NCBI RefSeq assembly: GCF_964656455.1
Contig: NC_135718.1
Span: 48,236,014 to 48,300,013, forward strand
Direction: 5' to 3'
Origin: Halichoerus grypus
Taxonomy: Eukaryota > Chordata > Mammalia > Carnivora > Phocidae
Length of the DNA: 64,000 nt
In this document: in pieces, positions 11,790 through 23,669 of the stretch
Position numbering within the stretch: position 1 is the first letter of the stretch
Layout: each line of letters begins with the position of its first letter
Notes under the pieces: model-generated
Database searches by the model: none
Seen by the model: only the letters and a program-made list of their open reading frames with translations
Told to the model about the DNA's origin: nothing
Made by a program: the position numbers and the translations under genes

Positions 11790-13360
11790 GTTCTAATAAG
11801 TTCCCAGAGCTATCTCTCATTGCACAAATATGGTCACAAGTCCATCCCTGAACCAGTCACTGGCCAGGGGAAAGGAATGGTGTAGTTGTCCAGGCCTTAG
11901 TTATCTGTCTGTCCCTGGAGTTTAGCATGGAGTCAGTACCCTTAAACCACATGACTTGTGGTGCCATATTTCCCCAAAGTAGAAGTCAGGATGTTCATCC
12001 CTTCACATTCACAAAGCTGTGAGAACAAAAGATGGAGGGAGGGAGGGAGGGAGTGGGGGAGGGGAGCTCAGGCCATTGTGTTACCCCTTCCCCCCCTAAC
12101 TGCAGTCTCAGGTTGAAGAGATAAATTAGATAGGTCGAGGGGAAAGCCAAAGCCATCCAAACAATTAAAGGCCCACTCACTTCCCATGTCTACCAGCAAG
12201 AGTTTTTCTTTAAGAAAAGCCACTCAGAAGCTTTCCAACATGGCAGAGGGTGACGGCACAGCAGCAACTGTAGGAAGTGGCCAGAGGAATGAGCCTGAGG
12301 CAGAACCCCTGACCCTCCACCAAAGAGGCGATCAAAGGAGGGTACACAAAGGTACTGAGAGGGCAGAGGCCTAGGATCAAGAGAAAGAGGCCATCGTGGA
12401 CAGGAACTTCTTTGTGACCTGAGGACAAATGGCCAAAACCACAGCCTCCACCAGCACATCACCCAGAAGGCCGGAAGAGGTCAGCCTCACCTTAGTGGCC
12501 ACCAGTCCAGGGAGCAGACCAGACTAGCTCCTGGATATAGAAGACACCATGCAAATCCAAGGCCCGTCCCTCCGTAACCTGGAGAATGCAGTGAAGCCCT
12601 CAAATACCCAGGTGCCGTCTTGGACAGAAGAAGGGAAAGAAGTGAAAACTCTGAAAGAGCAGACATTTACTTAAAGAAAAGAGTTATTCATTAATCCCAA
12701 AGGAACTATTTAAGCCAGCTCTGAGAGAAAGACAGAAATGAAGAGTGGGAACATTTTCACTGAAAGGTGACTGAATAGGCTAGTGGAGCCTGTCAGTAGA
12801 CATGTGAGGTTTCCCTGTTCCCCTGTAGGAAAGGGGCTCCTCAAGAAGGTCAGACACAGATACTAAAGGGGCTACATTTTGAAGCATGTTAAAGTGAGGA
12901 AATCTGCGGGTTCTCTCACACAGAGCTCATTTAATTTCAATGTCATCAAAGCAAATTATGTGTCCAGGTTCACAGAGCTGAGACCTGAAAGAGGTCTGTC
13001 ATGTGCCAAAGCCACAATCTTTCCTCTGCCTTATGCCCCTCCGTACTTCAGTGCCTTCTGTTGCCCTGTCCTGCTGGATCTGAAATCCCCCTCCCCCACC
13101 CCTGACCATACTTCGTCTTGAGGGACATTTCTGCCTAAACTAGCCCTTTCCAGTTTTCCACCTGCTGGGGGGGGGGGGGGATGGCAGAAAGCCCCAGAAA
13201 CCCCACACTCCAGGCTTCCTGTTCCTCTTCCAAAGGCACACTAGACCTTACTGCAAATGGTCTCCCGTGGCCCGAGGAAACAAAGCCAAACTCCTCAACC
13301 TGACATTCCCAACAACTCCCCACCTGGCTCCAAACTGCTTTTCTTCCTGCCCCCACTGTT
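11790..13360. other. intergenic; GGGA repeat and a possible decayed retrocopy
   Basis: A GGGA simple repeat lies at about 12034-12058. Between about 12185 and 12665 the plus strand can be read in one frame as a broken protein-like text starting MAEGDGTAATVGSGQRNEPE, with in-frame stops. I do not recognise the protein. A run of 14 G is at 13167-13180. No intact gene is supported. Confidence 0.45.
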
Positions 13361-13369
13361 CTCACACAC

Positions 13370-13530
13370 TCTCTGTGCCAGTCAGACCTGCCTACTCCTG
13401 GCCCCAAGCTCTGGTCTGTGCACCTTCACTTGTCACCCTCCCTGTTTCTATTATGTCCTCTTGGCCTGGAGGCCTTCCTCAAGACTGTCCCCCCAGACAG
13501 CGGCCTCCTCCAAAACTCATTCACTGGGAG
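13370..13530 (+). repeat. L2-like 3' end fragment
   Basis: A series of L2-style words, such as CACACTCTCTGTGCCAGTCA, CTACTCCTGGCCCCAAGCTC and GGAGGCCTTCCTCAAGACTG, precedes a MIR. It accounts for the overlapping open frames of 74-141 codons here, which I do not regard as genes. Confidence 0.5.
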
Positions 13531-13534
13531 ATTG

Positions 13535-13745
13535 TTGCTGGATGGAAAGAGTTTCGAAAATCAGGCAGAATTGGATTCAAATCTTGCCTATTACTTGTGT
13601 GACACTGGACAAGTCAAGTCATCTCTTTATGGCTCGGTTTGACTCATCTGCAAAACTGGAATGGAATGGCCCTGGGAGTTAAATTGAGATAATGTATGCC
13701 AAGTATGTGGCAGGGCCTGGCACATGGTAGGTGTCCCAGAAACGT
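13535..13745 (+). repeat. MIR element
   Basis: The stretch GAATTGGATTCAAATCTTGC, GTGTGACACTGGACAAGTCA, a CTCATCTGCAAAACTGGAAT block and GAGATAATGTATGCCAAG, GGCCTGGCACATGGTAGGTG follows the MIR consensus across most of its length. Confidence 0.85.
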
Positions 13746-13920
13746 CCGTTCTCTCTGGCTACATCCTGAGGATCTTTCTAATTTTACCCCTCTACCCACA
13801 AAGGGCTAACTCACAGCGTGAGCGTGTCTCTCTTTGTCTACTCCAGAAGTAGTAGTACTCCACTTACATCAGAGTAGTATGACACAGCACAGCAAGTATG
13901 GCTTTTTAAAGTGTACTTGG

Positions 13921-14098
13921 GGGGCGCCTGGGGGGCTCAGTCAGTTAAACGGCTGCCTTCGGCTCGGGTCATGATCCCAGGGTCCTGGGATCGAGCCCCG
14001 CATCTGGCTCCCTGCTCGGCGGGGAGCCTGCTTCTCCCTCTCCCTCTGCTGCTCCCCCTGCTTGTGCTCGCTCTCTCTCTCTAAAAAAAAAAAAAAAA
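13921..14098 (+). mobile_element. young carnivore SINE inserted in a MIR, with 13-bp target-site duplication
   Basis: The head GGGGCGCCTGGGGGGCTCAG, TCATGATCCCAGGGTCCTGG, a CT-rich middle and a pure A tail are very close to the family consensus. The flanks AAAGTGTACTTGG (13908-13920 and 14099-14111) are identical, so the insertion is comparatively recent. Confidence 0.96.
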
Positions 14099-14290
14099 AA
14101 AGTGTACTTGGAGTCAGACAAGTCTGAGTTTTGGAGTTTTGGCTAGCTGCTGGAGCTGTGTGCCACTGGCCACGTTACTTACCCTCTCTGAGCCTCAGTT
14201 TTATGCTATGTAAAATGAAGGTAAAAGGGACTGACTCAAAGGATCATTCTGAGGATTTAATGCATGCGTAGTTGGGACTCAGTAGAGTCT
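14099..14290 (+). repeat. MIR element (right part of a SINE-split copy)
   Basis: The text TTGGAGTCAGACAAGTCTGA, CACTGGCCACGTTACTTACC, CCTCTCTGAGCCTCAGTTTT and TAATGCATGCGTAG matches MIR. Its left end is separated from the flank by the SINE at 13921. Confidence 0.8.
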
Positions 14291-14458
14291 GAAACTAGCC
14301 AGACATAAAAAAACGGCTTTCAAAGTACTGCCTTCATTCATGCCCTGATGAATCTCACATTCCTGTTTTATAATGACATCACAGGAAGACCCCTCAGTCT
14401 CCTTTCATTTTCAGTATCTAAGTGGAAATTCCAGTCTGGTTTAAAATCTCATTCACCA

Positions 14459-14657
14459 GGGTGCCTGGGTGGCTCAGTCGGTTAAGCATCTGCCTTCGGC
14501 TCGGGTTGTGATCTCGGAGTCCTGGGATTGAGCCCCATTGGGCTCCCTCCTCAGCAGGGAGTCTGCCTCTCCCTCTGCCTCTGCCCCTCACTCATGCTTG
14601 TCCTTTCTCTCTCTCTCTCTCAAGTAAATATATAAAATCTAAAAAAAAAAAAAAAAT
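14459..14657 (+). mobile_element. carnivore tRNA-derived SINE
   Basis: The element has head GGTGCCTGGGTGGCTCAGTC, GGGATTGAGCCCC, a CT-rich middle and A tail. AAAATCTCATTC before and AAAATCTCAATC after the element suggest a short target-site duplication. Confidence 0.93.
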
Positions 14658-14661
14658 CTCA

Positions 14662-15395
14662 ATCGCCTATCTCATTTAGCACTCACACCCTTCCCATACC
14701 AGCCAGGTATCAACCTGAGAGTCTTGCCATGAGAAAACGCATATGCTCTGCTCTTCCATCCTCCTCCCCCTTCCTCTCCTGGGGCCCTTTCTCCTTGGGA
14801 GCTTTTGGGCCTGGAAAGGATAAAAAAGAAAAGGGGACTGGTATACATTAGTGCTGATCAATAAATATCCCCAGCTCTAACCCCAGCACACGGTTGGATT
14901 ACCCTTTTCTGTCCCCTTGAAATTAGGTGCAGCCACATGGCTTGCTTTAGCAAATGACACGTGAAGACAGATCCCACTAGGATGAGTAGAGATAGACATG
15001 GGAAGGAACAGGGAATATATCTCCATTGTCATAAAGCTCTAAGATTTGGGGGCTGTGTGTTTACTTAGCATAACCTAGCCTGTCTAAATGATGTAGGTGG
15101 CTAATGGCTCTTCCATGGAATTCTTCAGTCTCTATGTGGTAGATCCCAAACTGATCCTGGAATACATGAATGAGCTCTTCAGGAGGCCCTACAGGAAAGA
15201 GAACTCTCCACCACACATCCCCAAGGGGGGTATACCTGAAAGCCTCTGGCTGCTAAGCTTCTTTCCCCTGCATCCAGGGTCTTAGCAGAATGGCTTAAGT
15301 CTGACTGTGTTCCAAGAGGTCCACTCAACTCATGAGCAACTCATGCAGTTTTATTTTGCCAAAACGCTGTACTCTCTCCAAGCCGGTGTCTCTGT
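14662..15395. other. intergenic, possible ancient LTR/DNA element remnant
   Basis: The portion 14880-15060 contains CCACATGGCTTGCTTTAGCAAATGACA-like wording (positions 14933-14959) seen in old mammalian interspersed repeats. A similar block occurs at about 49780-49900. The family is not assigned. No gene is seen. Confidence 0.4.
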
Positions 15396-15945
15396 ATTTG
15401 TTTCCTATTGCTGCCATAATAAATTACCACAAACAGTGGCTTAACACAACACAGATGGACTGCCTTACACTTCTGTAGGTCAGACATCTAGCACAGATCT
15501 CCCGGGCCAAAATCAAGGTATCAGCAGGGCTGTGTCCCTTTCTAGAGGCTTTAGGGGAGAATCTGCTTCCTTGCTATTCCCAGCATCTAGAGGCCACCTG
15601 CACTGCTCAGATCATGGCCCCTTCCTCCATATTCCAAGCTAGCAATGGCAAACCAATCCCCTTTCACACCTCTCATTTTTCCTGCCTCTTCTTCCATCAT
15701 CCTAGTCATCCCATCTCTCTCTGATGGCAGCCCGGAAAGGCTCTCCACCTTCAAGAACTCATGTGATTAGATTAGGCCCAACTGGATAATCCAGAATAAT
15801 TTCCCTATCTCAAGGTCTTTACTTAACCTTCATCACATCTGCAAAGTCCCTTTCACCATATAGGGTAATTCACAGGTTGCTGGGATGAGGACATAGACAT
15901 CTTAGGACAAGGTGGGGGGCATTTTTCTGCCTACTACACTCTCCG
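15396..15945 (-). mobile_element. MaLR/ERVL-type solitary LTR
   Basis: The plus strand begins TTTGTTTCCTATTGCTGCCA, continues with an AAATTACCACAAACAGTGGC block, a CTAGAGGCTTTAGGGGAGAA block and a TCACATCTGCAAAGTCCCTT block, and ends with ATTTTTCTGCCTACTACA. This is the layout of a mammalian MaLR-type LTR, probably in reverse orientation. No retroviral internal genes are attached. The copy at 30530-31018 is a close relative. Confidence 0.75.
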
Positions 15946-16315
15946 ATGATCTTTTCCCCCTGTTCAAATAAGCACCAGGAACAGATCAGCAATTCCCCTG
16001 CTAAAGAGAAGCTAAACCAAGAACTAAAATGTCAATCTTCCTTTATCCAGGACCCTTCCATCTCTGTGAGTGATTCTCTTAGAATCCCTTACATGGAGTG
16101 AGGACAAATGCCCCTCTAGCCTCCCACATGAGAAATGGGAGGGAGAAAGCCACATCACTACCCTCCTAGTACTCCCTACTCCCATCAGAAAAATTATTTG
16201 AATATTTAAATATTCTTTGAAATAATTTAAATATTTCTATTTCCAATAGAAATATAATGTAAGACATATATAACTTTAAATTTCCTACTATTCACATCAA
16301 AATAAGCCAAAAGAG

Positions 16316-16425
16316 GGGTGCCTGGCTGGCTCAGTCAGAAGAGTGGGCAACTCTTGATCTCGGGGTTGTGAGTCTGAGCCCCACGGTGGGTACAGAGATT
16401 ACTTAAATAAATAAAACTTCAAAAT
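16316..16425 (+). mobile_element. older short tRNA-derived SINE
   Basis: The element begins GGGTGCCTGGCTGGCTCAGT, has GTGAGTCTGAGCCCCACGGT and ends AAATAAATAAAAC. It lacks the long CT-rich part of the other copies, so it belongs to an older subfamily, like the copy at 47520. Confidence 0.85.
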
Positions 16426-18120
16426 GAGCTGAAAGAAACAGGTAAAATTAATTTTAATATTCTATTTCATTTAACTCAATATATCCAAAATATTACTTCA
16501 ACATGTAATCATATAAAAAATTATTGAGATACTTTATGTCCTTTTATTGTGCTAAAAATCTTTGCAATCCAGTGTGTATTTTACACTTAACAGCACATCT
16601 CAATCTGGACTAGGCACATTCCAAGTGTTTAATAGCCATGTGAGGCTAGCGGCTACCATGCTGAAGAGTGCCATATCTGGACTTTCATCTGTCTAGGCTG
16701 GGACAGTGTGGGGCCAGGGTCCGGGCTGCAGTAACGGATGGAGGTAGAAGAGCCCATGCAGTAGCTTCTGGGGGCGTATCTATACCTCTTTGCTTTTGGT
16801 GTTCTTTATAACACAGGTGTTCTCTGCCTCTTATTCCTACCTTTGCTTCATGGTGGCCCATTCCCAAGCAATGGGAAAGTCTCATTCACCATGCTCTTAA
16901 ACACTGAAGTGCTTAGTACATAGTCTGTATTCGTATATGTTACTATTATCCTATATAATGCTGAGTACCCCAAAAGAAGCTGTTGAATGAATCAGCTTTC
17001 ATTCATTCCCCAAATATTATTTCCCAAGTTCCATGAAGTCATGCCAATACCAGGCCCAGGACCAGGCTCAAAGTGGACTCAATTAAGTATATTCCACACA
17101 CACCTCCCAACAGGGCCCAGACCTGGGCACTGACCACAGCAGATGCTCAATAAGAGCGTACTTTCACCATAAAGAAGTTCGAAGAAAGGGTTACAGTCTG
17201 GAAACCAAAGCTAGACCTCCTTTCTCAAAATATAAGCCATAGCCAGTTGAGGAACTTAGAAAGTGGATGTTGATGTGGAATGTCAAAGCAAAAATAAGGG
17301 AGGTTCTGAAAGGTCATCTCATCCAGCCCCTTTGTTGTACAGACAAGGAAGCTGAGGCTTGGAAATGGAAAGGGACTTGCAAAGCCAGGAGGGCAACCTA
17401 AGTCCCCCCCACGGAACCTAGGGCTCAGTTCTGGACTAAAGACTCTGAAATGCTCCCCGTGGCTTTTAGTGCAGATGAAAAGTAATGTTCTGATTTGGGG
17501 GATAGAGGAGTCATGAGAAGTGGGTCTGAAAGTTACATTGACTCTGCCTCCAATTTCCCATTTGGTTTTGAGAAAGCCCCTTCCCTCTGGGGTCCCTATC
17601 TAGAAGGCAAGGAGCAAAATCCAAGCAAATGACACGCTGCTGAACTTCTACCAAGATTTCATAAAATGACACAGACCACCCAACTCAAGACCCATTTTTC
17701 AGATGGGAAAACTAAGGCCCAGAGATGGGAAGAGGCTTGTGTAAGATCAGCTAAATAGCGGCAGATCTTCACTTAGGGCTCTTTCTTCTATGCCAAGAAG
17801 TGTCTACCCCGATGATGGCACTCACCCCGTCTCCTCCTACTGCTTTACTCCTGACTTCCATAGCAGGGGCAACCACCACTCCTTTGAAAGGCAAGAGAAA
17901 GAGGCATCTGGAGGAAAGGCAGGCAGTCAGCTGACTTTTCTAAGCAGGGCTCCGACTCTGGGGGAAGAAAAGAGAGTTTAAGAGCCAGGCTGAGGTGAAA
18001 GCTGGCAGCCAACAATCAGGCCTAGAGAAAAATGCAAATGAAACGCAGCCAAGAAGGAGAAATGCAGAGACCTGAGGCTGGTTACACCAAGCGTGCTTGC
18101 GCGTGCACATACATACACAT
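16426..18120. other. intergenic, no gene
   Basis: MIR-like cores are present near 17320-17400 (GACAAGGAAGCTGAGGCTTG) and 17695-17760 (AGATGGGAAAACTAAGGCCC). Otherwise there is nothing I can name. Confidence 0.5.
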
Positions 18121-18121
18121 A

Positions 18122-18122
<1 letters not shown>

Positions 18123-18152
<30 letters not shown>
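18123..18152 (+). repeat. (AC)15 microsatellite
   Basis: This is an uninterrupted AC dinucleotide array of 30 bp. It creates the cysteine/valine-rich short open frame seen on the opposite strand. Confidence 0.97.
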
Positions 18153-18155
<3 letters not shown>

Positions 18156-18199
18156 CAGTCTCGCATCCCGCGTCATTCAATTCCCCTGCGTGTTCTAAA

Positions 18200-18800
18200 C
18201 CTAGATGATCAGATAATAAGAGGTTGAGTGGTATGCATAACATCAAGTTGATTAAATTTGTTTACTGATAATTCTTTCAGGTTCCCATGAATATCGTGTA
18301 ATTTCCTTGCTGTATTTCAAACAGATTTGGGCTAATGCATTATTGACAGCACCCTTGCAGACCATCTCGACAATGTCATTCAGGATAATTATTTCACAAC
18401 AGATTTCCAGAGCCCCTGGTTCCTGTTGGGATTCACTTGGGCATAAATTACAGAGCCGAATATTTAATCAGTGTCCCCATTAGAACCCCGCGGCTTATTT
18501 TTAGGAATGGAGGAGGGAGAGCGGGTGGGGGAGAGGGTATTTGTCTTATTACAGCATGAATACATTTCTTCTGTTCTGGGTGGGTTGGTTTTTTTTTTCC
18601 CCAAAGCTCAACCAAGCTGAAAAGCAGCCTGAAGCATCCTTGCCTTTTTTAGAAATAAACACAAGCATTAATCTTTTGACTGCATTAAATTAAATATTAA
18701 TGTTAACGGATCACATAATGTGAAGTTAAAAAAGCGATTAACATTTATACCACATTCTCTCTCTGTGACTTTTCCATTACACAAATTAGTCCCTCTCTTA
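18200..18800. promoter_or_regulatory. candidate conserved non-coding element (AT-rich, repeat-free)
   Basis: The block holds no recognisable transposon and is dense in TAAT/ATTA words, for example AAATTAAATATTAATGTTAA and GCGATTAACATTTATACC, plus TGATTAAATTTG-like sites. This texture is often seen in developmental enhancers in gene deserts. It is an inference from composition only; conservation was not tested. Confidence 0.35.
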
Positions 18801-20970
18801 ACTAATACTTAACTAATAACACCTAAGCAATGGTACCTCAGAAAGGTAGGACCAGGAGGCAGGGGCTGGGTGACTGTTTCTGACATTTCTTAAAGAGGAC
18901 GGCGTGGGGGGTTGGGGGGGGGGGGGGCAATGGGCAGCCACTGACCAGACCTGCCTCCCTGCTCCGCTTGTTCAGCCAGAACCAAGGTGTGATGTAGTTG
19001 CTCCCTTGCAAGGAGTAATCTCAGGGCTAATTAGCAATGCCAAGGGGCGCTGTGCCGGATCCAGCAGTGTTTACATTTCCGGCTATTTGTGTTGTTCAAG
19101 CAGCAGAATCAATCAAGCAGGGAGCCTGTGCTGAGCGCCCACTCCTAGCCCGTGCTCCATGCCCCCGCTGCCGGCCTCCCACTGCAGTCTGGCTTTGCTA
19201 CCATCACACCCCAGAAAGCAGTCACGCGGGACCGCCAGTGGCCTCCCACCTGCCGGCTCCAGCCACCTCTCCCCCAGCCCTCCACAGACTGACTTCTGAA
19301 GCCTGTGAAGTTGGCCATCGCCCCTCCTTTGGAAAAGAGCGTGCCCCTCCGCTGTTGAGACTTCCTCTGACCCCTCTTTTTACTTGAAATTCTGTCTTAC
19401 CCACCGCGAAGCCCATTAGAAGCCACCAGGCACTGGGAGTCCCCCTCCCCTGCCCCCGTTCCCTTTCTTCCTTCCTCCTCCTCTCCCCAACTGCTGACCC
19501 CAGGTCTGGCTGCCCTCCACCAGCAGCCCCCACCCCCCACTGCCTAATTCAGATCCATGCAGGGGTCTTAGGCCTGCTGAGTCCCTCCTGATCATCTACA
19601 TCCAGGCTCTCCCCCATAGCCCCAGGCTTCCCACCTTACCGCTGCCAGAGAGGCTGCACCCCTGATGGCTCCCCAGGCCTCCAGGATGAAGTCTGCCTGC
19701 AGCCTGCAGGATAAAAGGCATTCACAACCAGCCCCAACTCCGAACACTAGTCCCTGGCCACTCCCTGCCACACACCCTCTGTTCTAACCATATGAGACTC
19801 ATCATCATAAATGATTTCTATCTGGAGAGTGGAGAAATGAGGGCAGAAGACCTTTCAGCCTTCACAAAACATGGGCACCTATAATTTGGGCACCTATCTG
19901 GGCACCTATAATTTGCCATAGGGTGGGAAACCTCAAGGAATCCAATCCTGGCTCTCTGCTCGGAGGAGGGCTCTGAGGGGACTGCTCACTCTGCCTGGGG
20001 TTCCCGCAAGGTCAGAATAGAGTGATCCAGGCCACTGGGGCTGATCAGAGAATCTTCATGGAGGACAGGCATTTGAGCTGGACCTTAAAGGAATAACAGG
20101 ATTTCAACAGGCAGAGCATGTTCATCTTATTCATTTATCAGGTCTGACTGGCACTGCAGTGAGAGGAGGATAACGGGACCAGGCCGCGGGAGAACCTCTC
20201 ACAGGGTCCCAAGACCATCTTCATCCTCCCTGTGAGGAAGCAGCCGAGCCCCAGCCCAAGGGAGTTCCTCTGGGTCGGCAGCTGCCCGTGAACTGCCTGC
20301 TCTACCAAATCCACTTCTCAAATCTGGGACTCTGAGTTCTTTCCTATTTCTACACTCAGTAACCTAAGTTCCAATCCCAGCTCAGCCATTAACCAGCAAT
20401 GCAAGCTTGGGCAGGTCCTTGGAAAAAAATGAGAAAGGGGTTAACAATAATGCCTCTCGTGGGCATGCAGGAGATCAGGTAGAGCGAAGGGCACCGTGAT
20501 CAGGAAGCCCTGTCAGGATGGCCTGTCTGTGAGCCACCATGCTCCAGCCCAGCCTCACACCCCGCCCTCTGGCACCTCTGGGGTCCTGGACTCCATCATG
20601 CGAGTGCCCCGCTGGGGTCCACTGTGAGGTCAGTGCCCTGACTCTGCCCTCCAGAGCTTTGGTGCGCGGCCCAGCCCACAGCCTATGCGCAGAGGCCCTC
20701 TGCACGTCCACGTCTCCCTGTCCTTGCACGGTGCAGACAGGTGCCTGGACAGGGGGCCGTTCGTGAGCGTGTCACAGTGAACTCCACCGACCCCCGCTGC
20801 CCTACTTTCCTCTCCTTCTCGCTCTCGGGCCACCACATGAGCCTCGTTCATCTTTGACTTGCAGACTTGGCTGCCACTGCTCCAAGATCAAAACATCAGA
20901 GAGCCAGACAGGACTGTGGTTCTCTATTGCGGGCGCTTTTTTGTTGCATTTTCATTTTTTGACTAGTACG
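18801..20970. other. GC-richer intergenic stretch, no gene
   Basis: A 14-G run lies at 18914-18927. The part 19100-19560 is C-rich with several overlapping open frames up to 116 codons on both strands, but none shows a recognisable domain or exon borders. CpG density looks too low for a classic CpG island. Nothing else is named. Confidence 0.5.
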
Positions 20971-20974
20971 TGTA

Positions 20975-21302
20975 CAGTTGGTCCTTGAACAACGCAGGGG
21001 GTTAGGGCGACCGACCCCCTGCGCAGTTGAAACTGCACATGTAACTTTTGGCTCCCCAAAAACTTAACTACTAATAGCCTGCTATTGTCTTACCAAAAAC
21101 TTAAACAGTCAATTAACGCATATTTTATATGTTATATGTATTATATACTGTATTCTTACAACAAAGGAAGCTAGAGAAAAAAAAATGTTACTAAGAAAAC
21201 GATAAAATACATTGACAGTATTGTACTCTATCCAAAAAAAAAAAAAAACCACATATAAGTAGACCCATACAGTTCAAACCCATGTTGTTCAAGGGTCAAC
21301 TG
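20975..21302. mobile_element. Tigger-like non-autonomous DNA transposon with terminal inverted repeats
   Basis: The left end CAGTTGGTCCTTGAACAAC and the right end GTTGTTCAAGGGTCAACTG are inverted repeats with few mismatches. TA dinucleotides flank both ends (20973-20974 and 21303-21304), as expected for the Tc1/mariner superfamily. The 328-bp body has no transposase frame. I think it is a MER8-like Tigger derivative, but the subfamily name is uncertain. Confidence 0.85.
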
Positions 21303-21309
21303 TATATGG

Positions 21310-21690
21310 TTTAAAAATTCGAACAGTACCAAAGGGAATTTGGTGACAAGTGAGTCTCACTCCTATCACCTCCAACCCCAGTCCCTAAAGGGCCCTTTCC
21401 AAGAGGGATCTGCTATTGCCAGAGATATCTTATGTAAATTCAAACATATATCTTTTCACACAAATTTTAGCTTATTATACATATTGTTCTCCACCTTGGT
21501 TTTTTTCACTTACTGTATCTGAGAGATGAGCCCAAATCAGTACAGATACATTCTCCTCACTCTCTTTGACACTGCAGGATATTTTATGACATGGATGCAC
21601 CACCATTTTGTGTCCTCCTTGTTGACCCGGGGCTGCTCCCAGTCTAGTGCTGATGCTGCAGCAAACCACTTCGCAAACATATCATGGCAC
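21310..21690 (-). mobile_element. old L1 3' fragment
   Basis: The text CTTATTATACATATTGTTCT, CACTTACTGTATCTGAGAGATG and a GACATGGATGCACCACCATT block resembles the reverse complement of an ancient L1 3' end. It is strongly diverged. Confidence 0.5.
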
Positions 21691-21995
21691 CAGGGGCCAC
21701 AGGTGGCCGGCAAAGTCACCCAATCCTGTCCATGCCCCCAAGGTGCTGCCTCCTCCATGAAGCCATCTGAACACCTTCCCTTTGATGAGAAAGTAAACTC
21801 TGCCCAGAGAGGTTTTGTGACTCACCCAAGGATGCTCAGCTAATTGATAACAGAATCAAGTGAGGAACCGGGCTTTTCCATTCCATGGAATTATTTCAAT
21901 CTGTATTTTAAAAAATCATTCAAACTCTCCACTTTACAGAGGGGGAAAGTTGAGGCCCTTCGAGAAGGAGAGCATCTCCTCAAAATCCTAAAGCA

Positions 21996-22187
21996 GTGGT
22001 TCTCAAACTCAAGCACCAGCATCCCTTGGAGGGTTTATTAAAACAGAGGGCTGAGCCCCCCGCCAGTTTCTCACTCAGTGATTCGGCCACGGGGCCTGAG
22101 AACTTGCATTTGTTACCCGGTGATGTTAACGCTGTTGATACAGAGACCATACTTTGAGAACCAATGTCCTAAGGGTTCCTGGTATTC
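21996..22187 (+). mobile_element. MER5A-like hAT-Charlie element
   Basis: The left end CAGTGGTTCTCAAACTCAAG and the right end ACTTTGAGAACCAATG are the terminal inverted repeats of MER5A. Internal words such as CCTGAGAACTTGCATTTGTT fit. It is about 190 bp, the full length of this non-autonomous family. Confidence 0.85.
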
Positions 22188-22189
22188 GG

Positions 22190-23640
22190 GTGAGGCAAGG
22201 GAGGCCATGTGGGTTCCGACTCCCCATCCAGCCAGCCACCCACCCACGATTTGAATGCAACAGCACTACTTTTTTCTGCTGTGTGGATAAGATTAGCTTT
22301 CGTTTTTTTACTGGTGTTTGACTGCTTCAGTGCTGTTGTGGGGAAGCGACTGGAATATATCAGAGTCCTTATCATTTGGCAATGGGAATCTACCTTTCAT
22401 TTCCCTGGAGCTCAGTGGTCACGCCCACCATGGGGGGCGGGGGTGGGGCGAAGACCCTGGGACACGAGGTGAGCTGTCAGAGCAGGAAAAGGGCCTTTCC
22501 AGCCAGTCTCCTCCCCGCTGAACACACCATCCCATAGAGTGGAGCCTGGTGAGGAGGGGCATCACAGCCCAAGTGTGCCCCCCACCTTGGCCGCACTGCT
22601 GGCTCTCCCTCTGTAACCGCGGCTCTGATTCACTGGGTCTCTGGACAGCTGGACTCTGCCCTTGGCCTGAACGTTTTGACCAGCTGCCTTCGAAGGCAGG
22701 GAAAAGTCCAGCCATCACTGGTTCCCTCACTCTCCTCCCCCACCCCAGAGTTCCCAAGCAGCCTGTTGATGCCATTGCAAGATCTGGGCCTCAACTTCCA
22801 GGAGCACAAGTCCCTTTCTCAACACAATAGAAAACACAGAAGTACCAGTCAATGCAGAAATATGCCAGAAATGTGCCAGGGAAGGCTTCAACGTCCTCGT
22901 GGTCCACTGGATGGGGATTTGGAAGACTGCTGGTATTTGTCACTGACATATGTCACTTTATGGCTGAGTCTTCCTACTATGGAATACCCTACTGTGTGAG
23001 TCTTCGGGAGGCACAGCCCTCCTCCTAAGCCAGAAAACAATACAGGCCTGATAGTTGTTTCATATTTCCATTCTCTTTGCAGCTGAAGCCCAGTGTGTCA
23101 TCAAAGAAGAGTGGACCAGATGCCCATGACTTGAAGAGGCATGGTCAGGAGAAAATGCGTCCCAGAAATAGAGGCAGCTCCCAGGTCCTTAGGGCATCCG
23201 AGTGGGGACAGAAGTAGCACCAGCTCCACACCAAGCCTACCCTGCAGCTCAGCTCAGACTGTGGTCCTGGTGTCCGGCCACCCTTATCCTGCTTCCCTAG
23301 CTATCCTGCTGATGCTCTGATAGGTCATATTCTCTTTCAACAAATTCTTTTCCTACTTAAACCAGCCTGAAGTCATTTCTGTTACTGACACTCACGCCAG
23401 CATCAGAATCCTCTAAAACCGAGAGGAACTTTTGTCCTGAACTACCCTCCCCCCCGCCCCCGCCATGTCACCAGAGCAAGCCAGCCATCCCTGCAGGAAT
23501 CTGCAGCCTTCCACTTAGCTTGTTGGTAACAATAATCCCTTTTGCTTAAGCATCAATTATGTCCTTTTCAAAGCTTTCCTTTCCACTATCCTGCTATCAC
23601 GAAGCACAGGTGAGGTTGAAAGAAGCAAGCAGAGAGAGAC
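22190..23640. other. intergenic, no gene or clear repeat
   Basis: Several open frames of 60-118 codons overlap on both strands at 22400-23000. None has a recognisable domain, splice context or consistent codon pattern. Confidence 0.5.
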
Positions 23641-23669
23641 TGGGACTCGGGGTATTTTTTTTTTATCAC

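Noticed and set aside
19037..19560. CpG island or promoter in the GC-richer stretch
   Set aside because: The segment is C-rich but CpG pairs are sparse, and no exon or initiator context follows.
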